From contig NC_080561.1 in assembly GCF_030253575.1 (NCBI RefSeq), forward strand, positions 10,016,501-10,080,500: a DNA stretch of 64,000 nucleotides, in the 5' to 3' direction. Both the position numbers and the translations under genes were made by a program. Positions 11,041-24,989 of this stretch are shown here, in pieces. The DNA is from Rhododendron vialii (Eukaryota > Streptophyta > Magnoliopsida > Ericales > Ericaceae). The notes beneath the pieces are model-generated. The model searched no databases. It was not told the origin of the DNA and worked only from the letters and a program-made list of their open reading frames with translations. The first letter of the stretch is position 1; every line of letters starts with the position of its first letter.

Positions 11041-11134
11041 GCAACTGATGTTGTAGCCAATGGATTGAATTTACATGCTCAATCTGTGCAACTGATGTTG
11101 TAGCCAATGGATTGAATTTACATGCTCAATCTGT
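11041..11134. repeat. Perfect 47-bp tandem duplication
   Basis: The 47-bp unit starting GCAACTGATGTTGTAGCCAA and ending GCTCAATCTGT is present twice in a row (11041-11087 and 11088-11134) with no difference, which points to a recent event. Confidence 0.95.
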
Positions 11135-11212
11135 GCTTTGAATCAGTTCAATGGTAAGCCTGATATTAATTCTGGAGTCGATTATTAGGTCAAAAGGACA
11201 TCTAATAGGTAA

Positions 11213-11846
11213 GAGCAACTCCACCGGTTGCCATATTTGGCAAAAATCTGGTGCCATTTCTCAAAATGGCAAAAACATGGCAAATTGGGTGCATGCAACA
11301 CCCACTGACCCACAATGCCAAAAGTTCGCAACTTCGCAAATTAGGCAAATGCCATTTCCTTTACCATATATTTGGCAAAATTGCCATTTGTGAGTGAGAG
11401 AGGGATATAGGGAGGGAGAGAGAAAAGAACATGTACTCAACCTCAATCCCCTTTCAATTTGCTTCAAATAATTGGAGGGTGGGTAATGATCCGAGCTGTT
11501 CATTTTTGTCAAAACAATTTTTGAAGGGTCCTAGTAAAAGTTTAGCTCAATCGGATGTCAATAAGGGCCTTCGTTTATTAATTTGATTTTTGGCCTGAAG
11601 CACAAGCACACAGGATAATAACCAAAACACATACAAAAACGTAAGTATTGGATCAACAACGGCCAAATTTTTTCAACAGACAAAGTGTGAAAGTGAAAGT
11701 GGATTGGAAATAATGAAAATACAATTTTGACAAAAATAGCAAAACATGGGTGCAGCACCCCTGCCATTTTTTTTGGGTGGGCAAATAACACTGTTCATTG
11801 CCCAAAAATGGCAATGGAAAAATAGCTAAGATGGGTGTGGATGCTC
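11213..11846. mobile_element. Tourist-like MITE with TAA target duplication
   Basis: The ends are GAGCAACTCCAC and GTGGATGCTC, flanked by TAA on both sides (11210-11212 and 11847-11849). Subterminal TTTGGCAAAAATCTGG and CATGCAACACCC are mirrored by GGTGCAGCACCCC and CCCAAAAATGGCAATGG. The 634-bp element has no coding capacity. TAA plus GAGCA-type ends suits PIF/Harbinger-derived MITEs. Confidence 0.8.
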
Positions 11847-11893
11847 TAATTAACCACTTACTAGTGTAAGATTCATATATGAAATTCCTCATT

Positions 11894-12348
11894 CAAGAAG
11901 CACGGACACGTCTACAGACCTAACGTGCACGTGTCTCACGCGGACATGACACAATACTCTCCATACACATGTCTAATGAGACTAAATACGGGTCTAATTT
12001 TTTCTATTATGTTTTTCTACTCAAACATGCTGGGGACAGTACTCTTGGAACATGTTAAGAACACATTTTAAAACTTGGCCAGAGTAAAAATTTCCGTAGA
12101 TGTTTAGTTTGCAAACACAGACACAACAACTTCTGTTTTGTATCTTACTTTTGTTTCTCCGATTTTGGTTCTTTATCTAAATTTGGTTGAAATATGTATT
12201 TTATATGTTATATGGATTCATAGAATACATCAATAATACAAGAATATATATATTGTTTATTCAACGTTTCCGTATCCTAATTTTGAAGAAATGACGTCTG
12301 CATGTTTGTGTTGTGTCGTATCCATGTCTCCGTATCCGTGCTTCTTAG
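11894..12348. mobile_element. MITE with AAGAAGCACGGACACG termini
   Basis: The left end CAAGAAGCACGGACACG is mirrored by CGTATCCGTGCTTCTTAG at the right. The same family occurs in both arms of the MULE region (about 38059-38280 and 44527-44824). The right end lies about 200 bp upstream of the peroxidase TATA box. Confidence 0.75.
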
Positions 12349-12637
12349 AATTAGCATGTAACCTCTGCTCGGTTAGAAGGATATATTATATACGCTAATG
12401 GACACTATTGTGTGTCAAGTGCTTGCTTATCTCTTTTGTATTAGAAAGTAATGTCACACTTGCAGATATGGCCATTAGGCTAGCAACTATGGTGGCTTTG
12501 CCACTTTGTAAGAGTAGCCAATAAGCTTACCACGGCTCCACCTTTTTCTGCATATAAATCAATTGCAAAGCCCCAAACTCCAGGCATTAGAACCAGCACA
12601 CACTACACCAAAACAGTTTGCTCCCATACACGAGAAA
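12349..12637 (+). promoter_or_regulatory. Peroxidase promoter and leader
   Basis: A good TATA box (TATAAAT, 12553-12559) lies 79 bp before the start codon, which predicts a short leader of about 50 nt. The leader has no upstream ATG. Other elements cannot be assigned by eye. Confidence 0.65.
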
Positions 12638-14877
<2,240 letters not shown>

Positions 14878-15568
14878 AGTTAGCAGGCAGCTTCTCTGCC
14901 GCTTGGCTATGGACTGCACCTTGTGCGATCAGGCCATTTGAGATCTCGTTTTGGGTCCAATTCAATGATTGGAGTCGTTTATATCATAGAGCTTGTCCAG
15001 TGGAAAGACCATGCAAAAAATGCAAAAAATCAGGTTGATTGAATACCGATCAATACCTGATTAGACCATATTTATCCTGAACAAAATGAGTTTTCACACT
15101 GGATTACAACTTAAAGAACCCATTTTTGTCAAGATAAATGTGCTCTGATAAGATAATAGCCAGGATCTTATCAACTTGATTATTTATGTGGTTGTCTTAC
15201 TTGACGAGCCCTACAACATAAACGAGTCCGCTCATGAAATTATATTCAAATATGGGATCGGAAGTGACCGGGCTGCACTAGCTGCAGTCCTCTGTCAAAC
15301 GGCAAAGAAGCCGCATCAGGAAAAAAATAAAAAATAAAAGGACTTAAAGTTAGTTATGATTTCTGGCTGTATGGAAACCTATGGATACATGAATAAAACT
15401 GAATGTTGTGTGCTCAAATTGGTGCTTGTATGAGTCATTATTTTGCTATGTAATCATTTAGTGGAATACCAATGGTACAGGCACATAAAATTTGACCAAT
15501 GGCGAAAATATACAGGACAAGCATATACATAGGACAATATACACACAACAAAAACATATGTACACACA

Positions 15569-15571
<3 letters not shown>
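14878..15571. other. 3' flank of the peroxidase gene
   Basis: 3' UTR and downstream DNA. AATAAAA-like signals occur near 15327-15339 and 15391. No gene or clear transposon was recognised. Confidence 0.4.

Positions 15572-15615
<44 letters not shown>
15572..15615. repeat. (GA)n microsatellite
   Basis: About 22 uninterrupted GA units, preceded by ACACACA repeats. Confidence 0.97.
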
Positions 15616-15617
<2 letters not shown>

Positions 15618-15840
15618 CATGAAAGTTACTTTTTGAGAGCTCAAGGTATGGTGGATAGGATAGTGGTATGGTGTCGAGCTGACCTCAAAGACAATAAATA
15701 GGTTGGCATGGCAAAAAGTGCAAGTTGCTATACAAAGGTGCATCCCAAAATTCCCTATACTGATTCCAATGGCTTTTACTTTTGCCAGGTTTTTATTTTT
15801 TTTTGGACAAAGCTAGGTTATTTGGACCAAATGGGATTTA

Positions 15841-15975
15841 GGCCCTGTTCCGCTAAGATCTTATTTTTGTAAGTACTTATTTTTAGTTTTATAAAATAGG
15901 TCATCCTCTTATAATACATCACCTTTAATTAAAAAATTAAGTATGAATATTTATTTTAATTAGTAGAACACACCC
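15841..15975. mobile_element. Short MITE of the GGCCCCGTTC family, degraded
   Basis: It begins GGCCCTGTTCCGCTAAG, like 19686 (GGCCCCGTTCCAGAA) and 29334 (GGCCCCGTTCTGCTAAG), and ends near a degraded TAGAACACACCC. It is only AT-rich inside. Confidence 0.45.
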
Positions 15976-16130
15976 TTGATCAATGCACCAAGTACCTCCA
16001 ATGTTTTGAATGTTTTGATAACAATTTCCTTTTGCACCCTTCATTAGTCATTATTTAGGTCACTTTCTTCTGTTATTGATATTTTTCAATTACCATATGA
16101 CTTTCGTATGATAATCCTAATCCATCCTTA

Positions 16131-16547
16131 GAGCATCCGCAATGGTAATAATCAAAATCAATAACCAAAATGTGTCGCGTCAGTATTTGATTATTCATTA
16201 GTCCATAATCAAACTTAATAACATTTACCTCCACATTGGTTATTTTTGCATCCCTAACAAAAAAAAACCCCACAATACACGATGCACATTTGTCCAATCG
16301 CAAATGAGTTCTAATCATGCACCAGACCACACCAAATTATTCGTCCCGATGAGACGATTGCAATGTGGGGTGTTTTTGAGTTTTGGTTATTGGTAAAAGT
16401 TGTTAAGATTGGTTATGGAATGGGTAAAATTCGGTTATTTGCTAAAAGACTTGTAACTTTGCTTATTACAATATGGGGTGTTTTTTAAGCATTGTTGTTA
16501 AATTTGTTTATCCACGCCCATTTTTGCTTATTGCAACGGGGATGCTC
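16131..16547. mobile_element. Tourist-like MITE with TTA target duplication
   Basis: The ends are GAGCATCCGCAATGG and TTGCAACGGGGATGCTC. TTA flanks both sides (16128-16130 and 16548-16550). Subterminal sequence is mirrored over about 40 bp. No coding capacity. The insertion pattern fits PIF/Harbinger-type MITEs. Confidence 0.85.
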
Positions 16548-16550
16548 TTA

Positions 16551-17300
16551 TGAGGATGTTATAAGAGGATGTTATACATTTAGCTTATGAAATATATGGA
16601 TTTGATACTTCAGATCCACCTTAAACTCTGCTTATAGAGGCCTCCAATCCACATGGGGTATTATAATTTCTTTGGGCCGGGTATCAAGTTATCATGAAAC
16701 AGAAAAATGTAGATTGAATCATACGACATTGCCGACCCTTACAACAAACTAACCATTTACAGAGCTAGCTACAAAGAATGTTGATAGGTAGAGTCCAAGC
16801 CCCGGCAAATTTGAGTACTAAGGTGGCGTTTCTTGATACTCCTCCAAGAACTGCGCGCCACACAACATATGTTCGTACGAAATTCATCGACTTTGAGGTC
16901 GTATACGCACCATACACTGCCACATGACAATGCACATATATGTAAAACTTGGATAGTGAAGGTGATCATCTCATAGCAATCATATTTTCACCTCTTAATT
17001 ACCGTATTATAGCTTTTGTCGGATAGCTTTTTCACAATCTCTCCTAAAACCAATTGGCGTTAGAGATGATTTTAATTAAGTTTTTCAGAGCGTTTGACAT
17101 CGCACCCACAAGTCTGTTTTTAGAGCGGTCACAAGAAGTAACATTGTATAACCAAATTCATGAGGGCACTCCGGGCCCAACATAGCTCAATACATGTTGG
17201 GTTATAAACTTAGGACACCACAACTAACCTGTTCACTTCATTCTTTCACAAAGTCTAAAATTGTGGAACTATTGTGAAAAGACCTTCTGCAAGAATCACT
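16551..17300. other. Intergenic DNA, nothing recognised
   Basis: An imperfect short duplication (TGAGGATGTTATA at 16551 and AGAGGATGTTATACA at 16563) is the only structure noticed. Confidence 0.4.
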
Positions 17301-17418
17301 TAATTGTTAGGGCGGTTATTTTTCCCTTCTGGTTCCTGGTGCTTCGTACTTTGAATCCTTTTAATCTTTGTAATTTATTTTCAAAGATTAATAAAATTCT
17401 TTTTTGCTGTTAAAAAAA
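17300..17418 (+). mobile_element. LINE (L1-type) 3' tail
   Basis: The segment reads GGTGCTTCGTACTTTGAATC, then GATTAATAAAATTCTTTTTTG, CTGTT and an A run, a characteristic 3' end of plant L1 elements. It is 5'-truncated to about 120 bp. Confidence 0.6.
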
Positions 17419-17633
17419 AGTTATAGGAGTATATAGATGTAGCCCCACTTGGGTGCATTTTTCCTATATTTTTTTTTTTGTGTTTTTTGTTTTGGTAATT
17501 CTTTTCTTTTTACGTTTTATTTTTTAGATTAATCATTCATTTCGATAAGAGAAAGTTTAATTATTTAAAAAGTAAAAAATTATAATAAAAAAATTAGTAA
17601 AGACAAAAAAAATTATTTATCTATAGTGTCATT

Positions 17634-17873
17634 TTAAATAAACTTTTTCACACCATCATCTTGAATATTTTCAAGAGGTTTGATAGGGTCCATGAACACT
17701 TTCCATGAAAACATATCGGACAGTCCAGAGCCACTCAAAAGTGAATCTAGACTATCAGAAAGTGAATCTAGACCGTCCGATATGTTCTCATAGACACTTT
17801 CATGAAAAGCATTCATGGCCTCTGACATTTCTCTATTTTCAAGTAGACAAGAAAATTCTGTAGTCTCTATCAC
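17634..17873 (-). other. Unassigned 79-codon frame overlapping a hairpin
   Basis: The minus strand is open for 79 codons rich in Ser, Asp and Leu (DGLDSLSDSLDSLLSGSGLSD). It contains an imperfect hairpin: CATATCGGACAGTC (from about 17710) pairs with GACCGTCCGATATG (from about 17771), and AGTGAATCTAGAC is repeated in the loop. I do not recognise a protein family. It could be a fragment of a captured gene; there is no evidence that it is expressed. Confidence 0.25.
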
Positions 17874-17908
17874 ACTAGAACAACTTTGTTTTTCTCCTAT
17901 TTTTTAAA

Positions 17909-18032
17909 GGGGAGTAATTTTGTCACTTTTCTTTTTGTTAATGTCATTTCTTTTTGTATTTTTATTAGATGATTTATTTTGTAAAAAAAAAAAATGACAT
18001 TAATAAAAAAAAAAGTGACAAAATCAATTCCC
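17909..18032. mobile_element. 124-bp hAT-type MITE (GGGGAGTGATTTTGCCAC family), copy 2
   Basis: The ends GGGGAGTAATTTTGTCAC and GTGACAAAATCAATTCCC are inverted. An exact 8-bp duplication TTTTTAAA (17901-17908 and 18033-18040) flanks it. Same family as 8279-8398. Confidence 0.9.
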
Positions 18033-18059
18033 TTTTTAAATTAAGAGAATATATAAGTC

Positions 18060-19470
18060 ATGCATGGATTCAGAAAAGAAGCCGACAAAGGAAAGCTTGG
18101 ATTGAAGAAAAAGAATAAAAAAATAGAGAAAAAAAGGCTGGACTTGTGGGATGCCCTGACTTTGACCCAACCTCTGCACAATCCAACGGGACCCTGTCCT
18201 TTGTCTCATCACAAAACAGAGCATCTCTCTCTCTCTCTCTCTCCCTCTCTCTCTCTGATTTCGCTTTTTGGTTATGTTGATCTGCCAAATCATGGACTAT
18301 CATGATCATGATCACCAACCCCAAGACCAAGAAGGAACATATTCTCGTTTCATACTGAGATTCTGTACCCTACCCGAAAAACCGTGAAGTGTCTGTGCTA
18401 GGGCACACGTGGTAGTGCTCCAAAGACATTCGGCATTATACATTTGCGTGGCTTTTATGATTAAGTGTATGACTCCAAGTGGATGTGTGATAGTATCGTA
18501 GCAACGACTCCTCGAGCACAATGTCACGGTGTTCCGTGAGCTCCGAATAATTCCTACCCTACCCTGGTTTTTTTTAACACTTGTTTTCTTCATCCCTCCT
18601 CCCTTCAGCACTCAAATTGCAATGCTCTGTGCCCGCAAATATAATTTGAATCATTTATGCTGTACTTGCCATTTATTTATATTCAAGACAAATGTATGAG
18701 ATTCATCCACTAAGTTATCGATGCTCCATCAATTAGATTTCTTGCAAGGGCGTTCCACTCGTATAAGCTTGAATAGTCCACATCACGTTTTGGAGGTTGG
18801 GATGAGGGTCATCTGAAAGACACAATATGCCCTCGTAGCTATTTTAAACAGTGAATTGTGAAGCCTTCTCTTTCTCTTTCCTCTGCTCTACAGTTAGATC
18901 ACATTTATTTTAAGATTACGACTCGATTGTATCTTTGATTGATGAGCATGCATGGTGATCTGATTTCCGACTTAACCATGGCAACAAAATAGGCGGCCAA
19001 GATTGTCGCACCGGGTGGCAACCACCCTTGAAGGTATGATCGAGGCATGGATACGGCCTATTATCTTGCATTTAACCACAAAATGAGCGGAGCTCCTATA
19101 AATGTACGGTGGATAGAAAGTTCTGTTAGTAAATTAATTTTATTTTCCGTTTTTGTCGCAGTTATCATTTATTGTTTTTTTGATCCGACAAACATGTCTC
19201 CTTATTAAAAGGCATTTCTTGTGCTCATCAGCTAGTATTCCAGTTATCATTTATTGTTTGATATGAAGTTTCATCAAACACTATCTGGGGTTTTCACTGC
19301 GCGCCATCAAACACTACTCCATCTACCAAACCAAAGACGTGTGAGCAAATCTTTTGTTTTTAAAATTATTCTAATCTCCGCCCAAAGGGGTAGGATAATA
19401 GGTAAAAGGTGCATTGATATCCGAGAAAAGTGTATTGATATTTTGTGAAATGTATTAATATCCGTGAAAT
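18060..19470. other. Intergenic DNA with a short (CT)n tract
   Basis: A (CT) microsatellite lies at about 18224-18256. A repeated TCCAGTTATCATTTATTG phrase occurs near 19160 and 19240. No gene was recognised. Confidence 0.4.
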
Positions 19471-19475
19471 TATTA

Positions 19476-19941
19476 CTCCCTCCGTTCCATATTGAAGGTC
19501 CATTACGAAATGTCGTGTCATTTTTCAAATAAAAGATCAACTATTTCCGTGTATAATTTTTTGATTTTTTCGCACCAAATTAAAGTACTAATCGAGATCT
19601 TTAATACAGCACAAGAAAATTCAAAAAATTATATACGGAAGTAATTAATTTTTTTATTTGAAAAAAGGAAAGAGAGAGAGTATAAGGCCCCGTTCCAGAA
19701 ATCTTCTTAAAAAATAAGTAGCTTATTTTACATTATCAACCTCAAATATATAGTAAATGAAAAATAATTTTTCAATTTTTTTTGCATCGTATAAAAGATC
19801 TCCCAAACAAGATCCATATTGCATATTTTTAGATTTCAATAAGTCCATAATTTTTGAGCTTGAAATTACATTATTAAAAAATAAGAACTTATTTTTTGTT
19901 CCAGAATGGAGCCTAAGACTTTCAATATGAAACGAAATGAA
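19476..19941. mobile_element. Stowaway-like MITE with a nested MITE
   Basis: The left end CTCCCTCCGTTCCATATTGA is the standard Stowaway terminus. It is mirrored by the worn right end TCAATATGAAACGAAATGAA, with TA on both sides (19474-19475 and 19942-19943). Another MITE at 19686-19913 interrupts it, so its original length was about 235 bp. Confidence 0.8.
19686..19913. mobile_element. MITE of the GGCCCCGTTC family inside a Stowaway element
   Basis: The ends GGCCCCGTTCCAGAA and TTCCAGAATGGAGCC are inverted, with a 3-bp TAA duplication on both sides (19683-19685 and 19914-19916). The 3-bp TAA target suggests a PIF/Harbinger-type MITE. It is younger than the Stowaway element it split. Confidence 0.85.
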
Positions 19942-19995
19942 TAACATATTATTCTCTGCCTAGTAAACTGAGGTTAGCAAGACCGTTGTTTTATT

Positions 19996-21143
19996 GAGAA
20001 TAAATTTTACACGGACCCTCCGTGTACACGGGAGGGTCCGCCCAACCAATTAAAAGTAAACAACTCAGCTTTTCTCAGCTTTGCAAGGACAGTCGGCAAT
20101 TTTTTTTTCCATTTAGGATCCTATAGAGCAGAAACTCGATTATGAAAGCTTTAGAGACAAAATTTAACTATGACACTTTAGAATAATATGATCAGAATGA
20201 CAAGATCTTTGTACCGGTTCAAACGGATTGAAAATTGGAGCACTTAACTTTTTTAACCATATTTTTTAATATAGAAATAGTTGACAAAAATTAAGTACTC
20301 CAATTTTTAATCCGTTTGAATCAGTGCGAAAATCTTATTATTCTAATCATATTATTCTAAAGGAACATAATTAAGTTTTATCTCTAAGGTTCTCATAATT
20401 AAGTATATGCTCTTTTGTTTGGAACTCTATAAAGCAGGAACTTGATTATGAGAGCCATAGAGACAAGAATTAATTATGACTTTTTAAAATAATATTATCA
20501 AAATAATAAGATCTTCGCATTGGTTCAAAAAAATTGAAAATTGGAGCACTTAACTTTTTAACTATATTTTTAATATATAAACAATTTTAAAAAATTAAGC
20601 GCTCCAGTTTTCAATCCTTTTGAACACCAATGCGAAGATCTTATTATTTTGATAATATTATTTTAAAAAGTCATAATTAATTCTTGTCTCTATTGTTCTC
20701 ATAATAAAGTTCCTGTTTCATAAAGTTCCAAATAAAAGAGCATATACTTAATTATGAGAACTTTAGAGATAAAACTTAATTATGTTCCTTTAGAATACTA
20801 TGATCAGAATAATAAGATTTTCGTACTGATTCAAACGGATTAAAAATTGTAGTACTTAATTTTTGTCGACTATTTCTATATTAAAAAATATGATTAAAAA
20901 GTTAAGTGCTCCAATTTTCAATCCGTTTGAACCGGTACAAAGATCTTGTCATTCTGATCATATTATTCTAAAGTGTCATAGTTAAATTTTGTCTCTAAAG
21001 CTTTCATAATCTAGTTTCTACTCTATAGGATCCTAAATAGAAAAAAAAATTGCCGGCTGTCCTTGCAAAGCTGAGTTGTTTACTTTTAATTGGTTGGGCG
21101 GACCCTCCCGTGTACACGGAGGGTCCGTGTAAAATTTATTCTC
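19996..21143. mobile_element. Foldback Mutator-like element A
   Basis: The whole 1148-bp element is an inverted repeat centred near 20570. It starts GAGAATAAATTTTACACGG and ends with the complement of that sequence. An exact 9-bp duplication TGTTTTATT flanks it (19987-19995 and 21144-21152), the size made by Mutator-type transposases. Each terminus also holds a small palindrome (ACGGACCCTCCGTGTACACG). The core is made of alternating inverted half-units of roughly 110-170 bp, marked by TTCAAACGGATTGAAAATTG and its complement (six half-units by eye). There is no coding sequence. Confidence 0.92.
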
Positions 21144-21152
21144 TGTTTTATT

Positions 21153-22782
21153 AAAAGACAGAATTGACAACTCCTCAAAATAATTATTGGGATACCCTGT
21201 TGCCTCGGACGGCTAGGATGGACTGCCATTATATTGTCACAATCTAGGAGTATTTTTATTTCCATGACGCCACGTGTACGTGTCATCATCCTAGGATCCG
21301 TTGGATGCAAGAAAGAAAGCAAACGGTCCCTAAGATGACTAGTAAATGAGCAAATATGCCAAAAGTACAAGGAAATGTTAATATTATGAGTTGTCGTTAA
21401 GGTTTAAAAAGTGTATCGAATTATGAAAGAAATATATAAAAGTGTATTAAAAATGTAAAAAAGTCAATTGAAACTTGTTTTTTTTTTTTTTGAGCTTATT
21501 GACACTCTAATAAGTTGGCAATAAAAGGACCCAAAGTAGAATAAGCAAACTTGTTCAGTTCAAAAAGAAAAAGCTAACTTGTTTGGTGACCAATTGCTTA
21601 TTTTTGTGTATTGGCCTTTTTTTCCAATAGGTTGTTTAACAAATTGTCCCCATGATTCAGGGATGATGTGGTGTAGCCCGCACAGCAGCCCTGTAGCATG
21701 TAGGGCGCCAAAACTATATCGTTTTGGCCTCGACTTTCACATCTTAACATTTTTCTATTTTTAAGACGTGTTCAGAAACCATAATAAGATGATACAATTT
21801 GTTTGTCTCGTTGGCCTTGTTGACTTTATCACTAGTTAAGAAAATTATTTTTATTAGACATAGATAGGTGTCGATTTAAATCATATTTTCAAAACAATTT
21901 TTGTATTTAGATACCCTACTAATGTTCAATTAAGATAATTTTTTCTATGAATGCTCTTTTAAACAAGCCCTACAATATGAGCGGTTCGAATCATACCATT
22001 GTGTGTCGAATATTCCTCTGGAGTCGTTCGATACAAGTGGACCCTCATACAATAGACGGTTTCAAACACAGTTGTATCCGGAGCAGTGTCCGAAAGTTAA
22101 TGTGTTCCTAGACTTTTTATTTTTCAAATACACCTTCATTCATTTTTGAATACAACTCTCTCACTAAAATTCATATGATTATAATTTTATAAATTTGTTA
22201 AACATATCGAACATTAGTCTCATTTTAAAGGTATTGTTGATATCTTTTCAACGGTACCAATTTTTGTATACATTCCTTATGGAGTAATACATATATTGAC
22301 AACATTTGTTTTTGTAAGTGAAGATCCATCTCCCTTTTTGGAGAGTCTCCATATATATAGACAATAAAAAATGGGTCTTTATTTTAGAGACTCAAAATGC
22401 AGGTTTGTTGGGGTGGACTCATTCTCCAAAATAGAGATCTGGCACCAAAAAATAGACCTTTAGAATTGGGTTGGAGATTCTCTCACCGATATCTTCAATT
22501 CGATTGTTTTTATACATCGATGAACACATCAAAACCGACAAAATAAACATCTCAAATCATCCGAGATCGCTGTGGATTCCATTTTGCGTACTAGGGTTGT
22601 ATGTGAATATGGAGAAAGAAGTTTGACCCCTAGCTGATGATAGGATAGCATAAATAATTCTTTCACATGGTGTATTACACAATAAAGTCAAAAACAAAAG
22701 AGAAGTTCTATACAGAGAAGCTACGTATTTAAGTTATAGATTTTGCAAGTTTCAATACAACAAAGGGTAATGATTTTTGCAA
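21153..22782. other. Intergenic DNA, nothing firmly recognised
   Basis: Around 22320-22490 there is a weakly mirrored stretch (GGAGAGTCTCCATATATATAG and TTGGAGATTCTCTC) that could be a decayed MITE. No gene was recognised. Confidence 0.4.
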
Positions 22783-23385
22783 TGAAAACCCACCTAGGAA
22801 TATTCCCACATCGGGGAAAATATGGAAAATGATGTGGAATATAAGTAAAGGTCGACCAACTACTATTAACTTGAGGTTAATTTTTTGAGTTACGTGGCTA
22901 GGTTAAGAGTTAAACAGGTCAGTTGGAGCGGATCGTTACATATGGTAGCAAAGCTGACACTAACCTGAAGTGTGGGGCGGGTCCCGCAAGGAGACGTGCT
23001 TGGATGAGCCCGGCAAGTGAGGAGCTTGAGGTGTTTGTCGTACTTAGTACAGTGTGGGACCTATAGTGGGCTCCACACCGTGATCTGGGCACAATTTGTG
23101 TGCAAAAATATGTGTGTGTAGCGACATTGGTCGTGCTTGGGCGGATCCCATATGAGATGAGCCTGAGGTGCTTGTCATGCTTAAGCGAGATTTGTCACAC
23201 GTCGCTTGTGGGTGGAAGTGATGGGTCAATGCAACGGGGACATTGCACAACCAAGGTGGGGAGATTTTGAAAACCCACCTAGGAAAAGTCTCACATCGGG
23301 AAAAATGTGGAAAAGGATGTGAAATATAAGTAAAGGCCGACCAGTTACTATTAACTAGAGGTTAGTTAATATTTTGAGTCACGTG
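22783..23385 (+). mobile_element. TRIM (terminal-repeat retrotransposon in miniature)
   Basis: The 5' LTR (22783-22940) starts TGAAAACCCACCTAGG and ends GATCGTTACA. The 3' LTR starts at 23268 with the same bases and matches for 118 bp, to ACGTG at 23385, where it is truncated. Just after the 5' LTR, TGGTAGCAAAGCTGAC resembles the tRNA-Met primer-binding site TGGTATCAGAGC. A purine tract (AAGGTGGGGAGATTTTG) precedes the 3' LTR. The internal 327 bp is non-coding. It must have moved with enzymes from other LTR elements. Confidence 0.8.
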
Positions 23386-24849
23386 TAGAGGCGGACACAG
23401 GGGTACAAGCGGGGGCCCAGATCCCTGCAAACCCCCCCAATTATCGCAAAATCTTCACTAAAAAACAAAAAATTGAGTGAATTTATCAAAAGAAAAAAAG
23501 AAAGAGTGGAAATCATTTTCCTACAACAAATCCCACAAGGGATTTAAATTAGCAGTATCATTGTATTACATACACGTTTATAAACCATAGATCCAATCAC
23601 ACTTCTTTCACATATATGTGGGCTTCCCATATGGGACCCACATGGTAGAGCTCACATAGCGCCTGCTTAAATGGTCCCAAGAAGTACAACGATTTTAGAG
23701 GAAAGTAGTAAAAAAGAACAAAAATAACCAGAAAGTAGGAGAAGAAAGATGAAGATAATGGATGAGCTTGCCTAAAGTTTGAAAATAATGGCGGACTTTT
23801 TGACTTTTACTCACTGAAACTTATCCTTCGAAAAAAATAGAGACTAAATAATTATATTTTATATGTAAAAAAATCTTTCAAAAACATTTTAAACTACTAA
23901 AAATTTACGAGAGGCAAGAATTGAGAGCGAAAAACGTAAAACGAGAATTGAGTGTAGGAGCAGAGGCTTTACAGAAGGATTATATGAGTCAGGCGACCTA
24001 GGCCATGCATATTCATGAGCCACTTTTTATATCAGGAGAAAAAAAAATGCTAAATACTGCCTACCAAGCTATGGATAATGATTACTATATAAAAAAAAAG
24101 CAGTAGATAATGATGGTACAAAACAAAAAACAAAACAGTAGATAATTCGTAAAAAGTGTATCAATATCTAAAACCAATATATTGATATTTGTGAGATGTG
24201 TATTAAATCTTTAATTTGTTTGGTATCATATACATATTTGATATTACCAATCACCTTGAGCGGTGGTTAGCAAGACTCTTTGAACTCATGGAAGAAGAAG
24301 AAAAAAACTAAATAAAATCTGCAAATAAAATAAAAGGCTATACATTTTTTTGACTTCTTTTTCTTTCACAAAGTGAACAAGTTGTAGTCTATAACTTCTA
24401 AGTTAGCGGAAACACCCATCAACTTTTAGTTGAGCAACTTGTACTTGAACATGTTCTTGTCGTGTCGAGCCTTGGCCAGTTTGCGCACGGCTCGATAATA
24501 AACTTGGGACCACCCATAAACTTCTCTATCTTTCATAGGAGTAGAAGAGGAGGAGAGAGAGCGCACGCTAGCTGCACCTTGCCTCAAGTCCCTTTACCAT
24601 TGCCATCTTTAATTTTAGATCGAATCAAACCTTGTTTTTTTGGGTACATTTTCAGTACCAGAAACTGTTCATGGAAAGCTCACCGTGACTATTTTTAACA
24701 AAAGGACACACAAAGGATTATAAAAATTTAAAAAAGTGCTCTGCTTCTGTCTCCTTGGCTTTTGCCCAGTATTGGAATTAAATAATATACCCAGCAAAAT
24801 TCTACTGGTATACTTATTACATAATTGACCAGACTTTAATTCATTAGGT
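23386..24849. other. Intergenic DNA, nothing firmly recognised
   Basis: It begins with GAGGCGGACACAGGGG, a phrase often seen at the ends of plant DNA transposons, right at the truncated TRIM, but I could not find a matching right end. No gene was recognised. Confidence 0.35.
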
Positions 24850-24987
24850 TAAGTTCTAAGAAAATAATTTTCTTGTGGAATTTTTTAGTTTCGACGTGAA
24901 CTCTGCCTTTGATCGAATCAAAGTGGTGATTAGTTAAGACTTGTGTAAACTAACCCGAATACCTTGACCGTCGGGAAAAAAAAATAT
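24850..24987 (+). mobile_element. 3' fragment of a tRNA-derived SINE
   Basis: It matches the 3' half of the SINE at 32650-32870: TCTGCCTTTGATCGAATCA, GTGGTGATTAGTTAAG, then TGTGTAAACTAACCCGAA and a poly(A) run. The tRNA-like head is missing. Confidence 0.5.
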
Positions 24988-24989
24988 AC

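Noticed and set aside
15572..15615. CRISPR-like or satellite array
   Set aside because: Simple dinucleotide repeat. No CRISPR-type spacing exists anywhere in the window, and the DNA is plant nuclear.
22783..23385. Cassandra-type TRIM with a 5S rRNA-like promoter
   Set aside because: I see no 5S-like A box or C box in its LTR.
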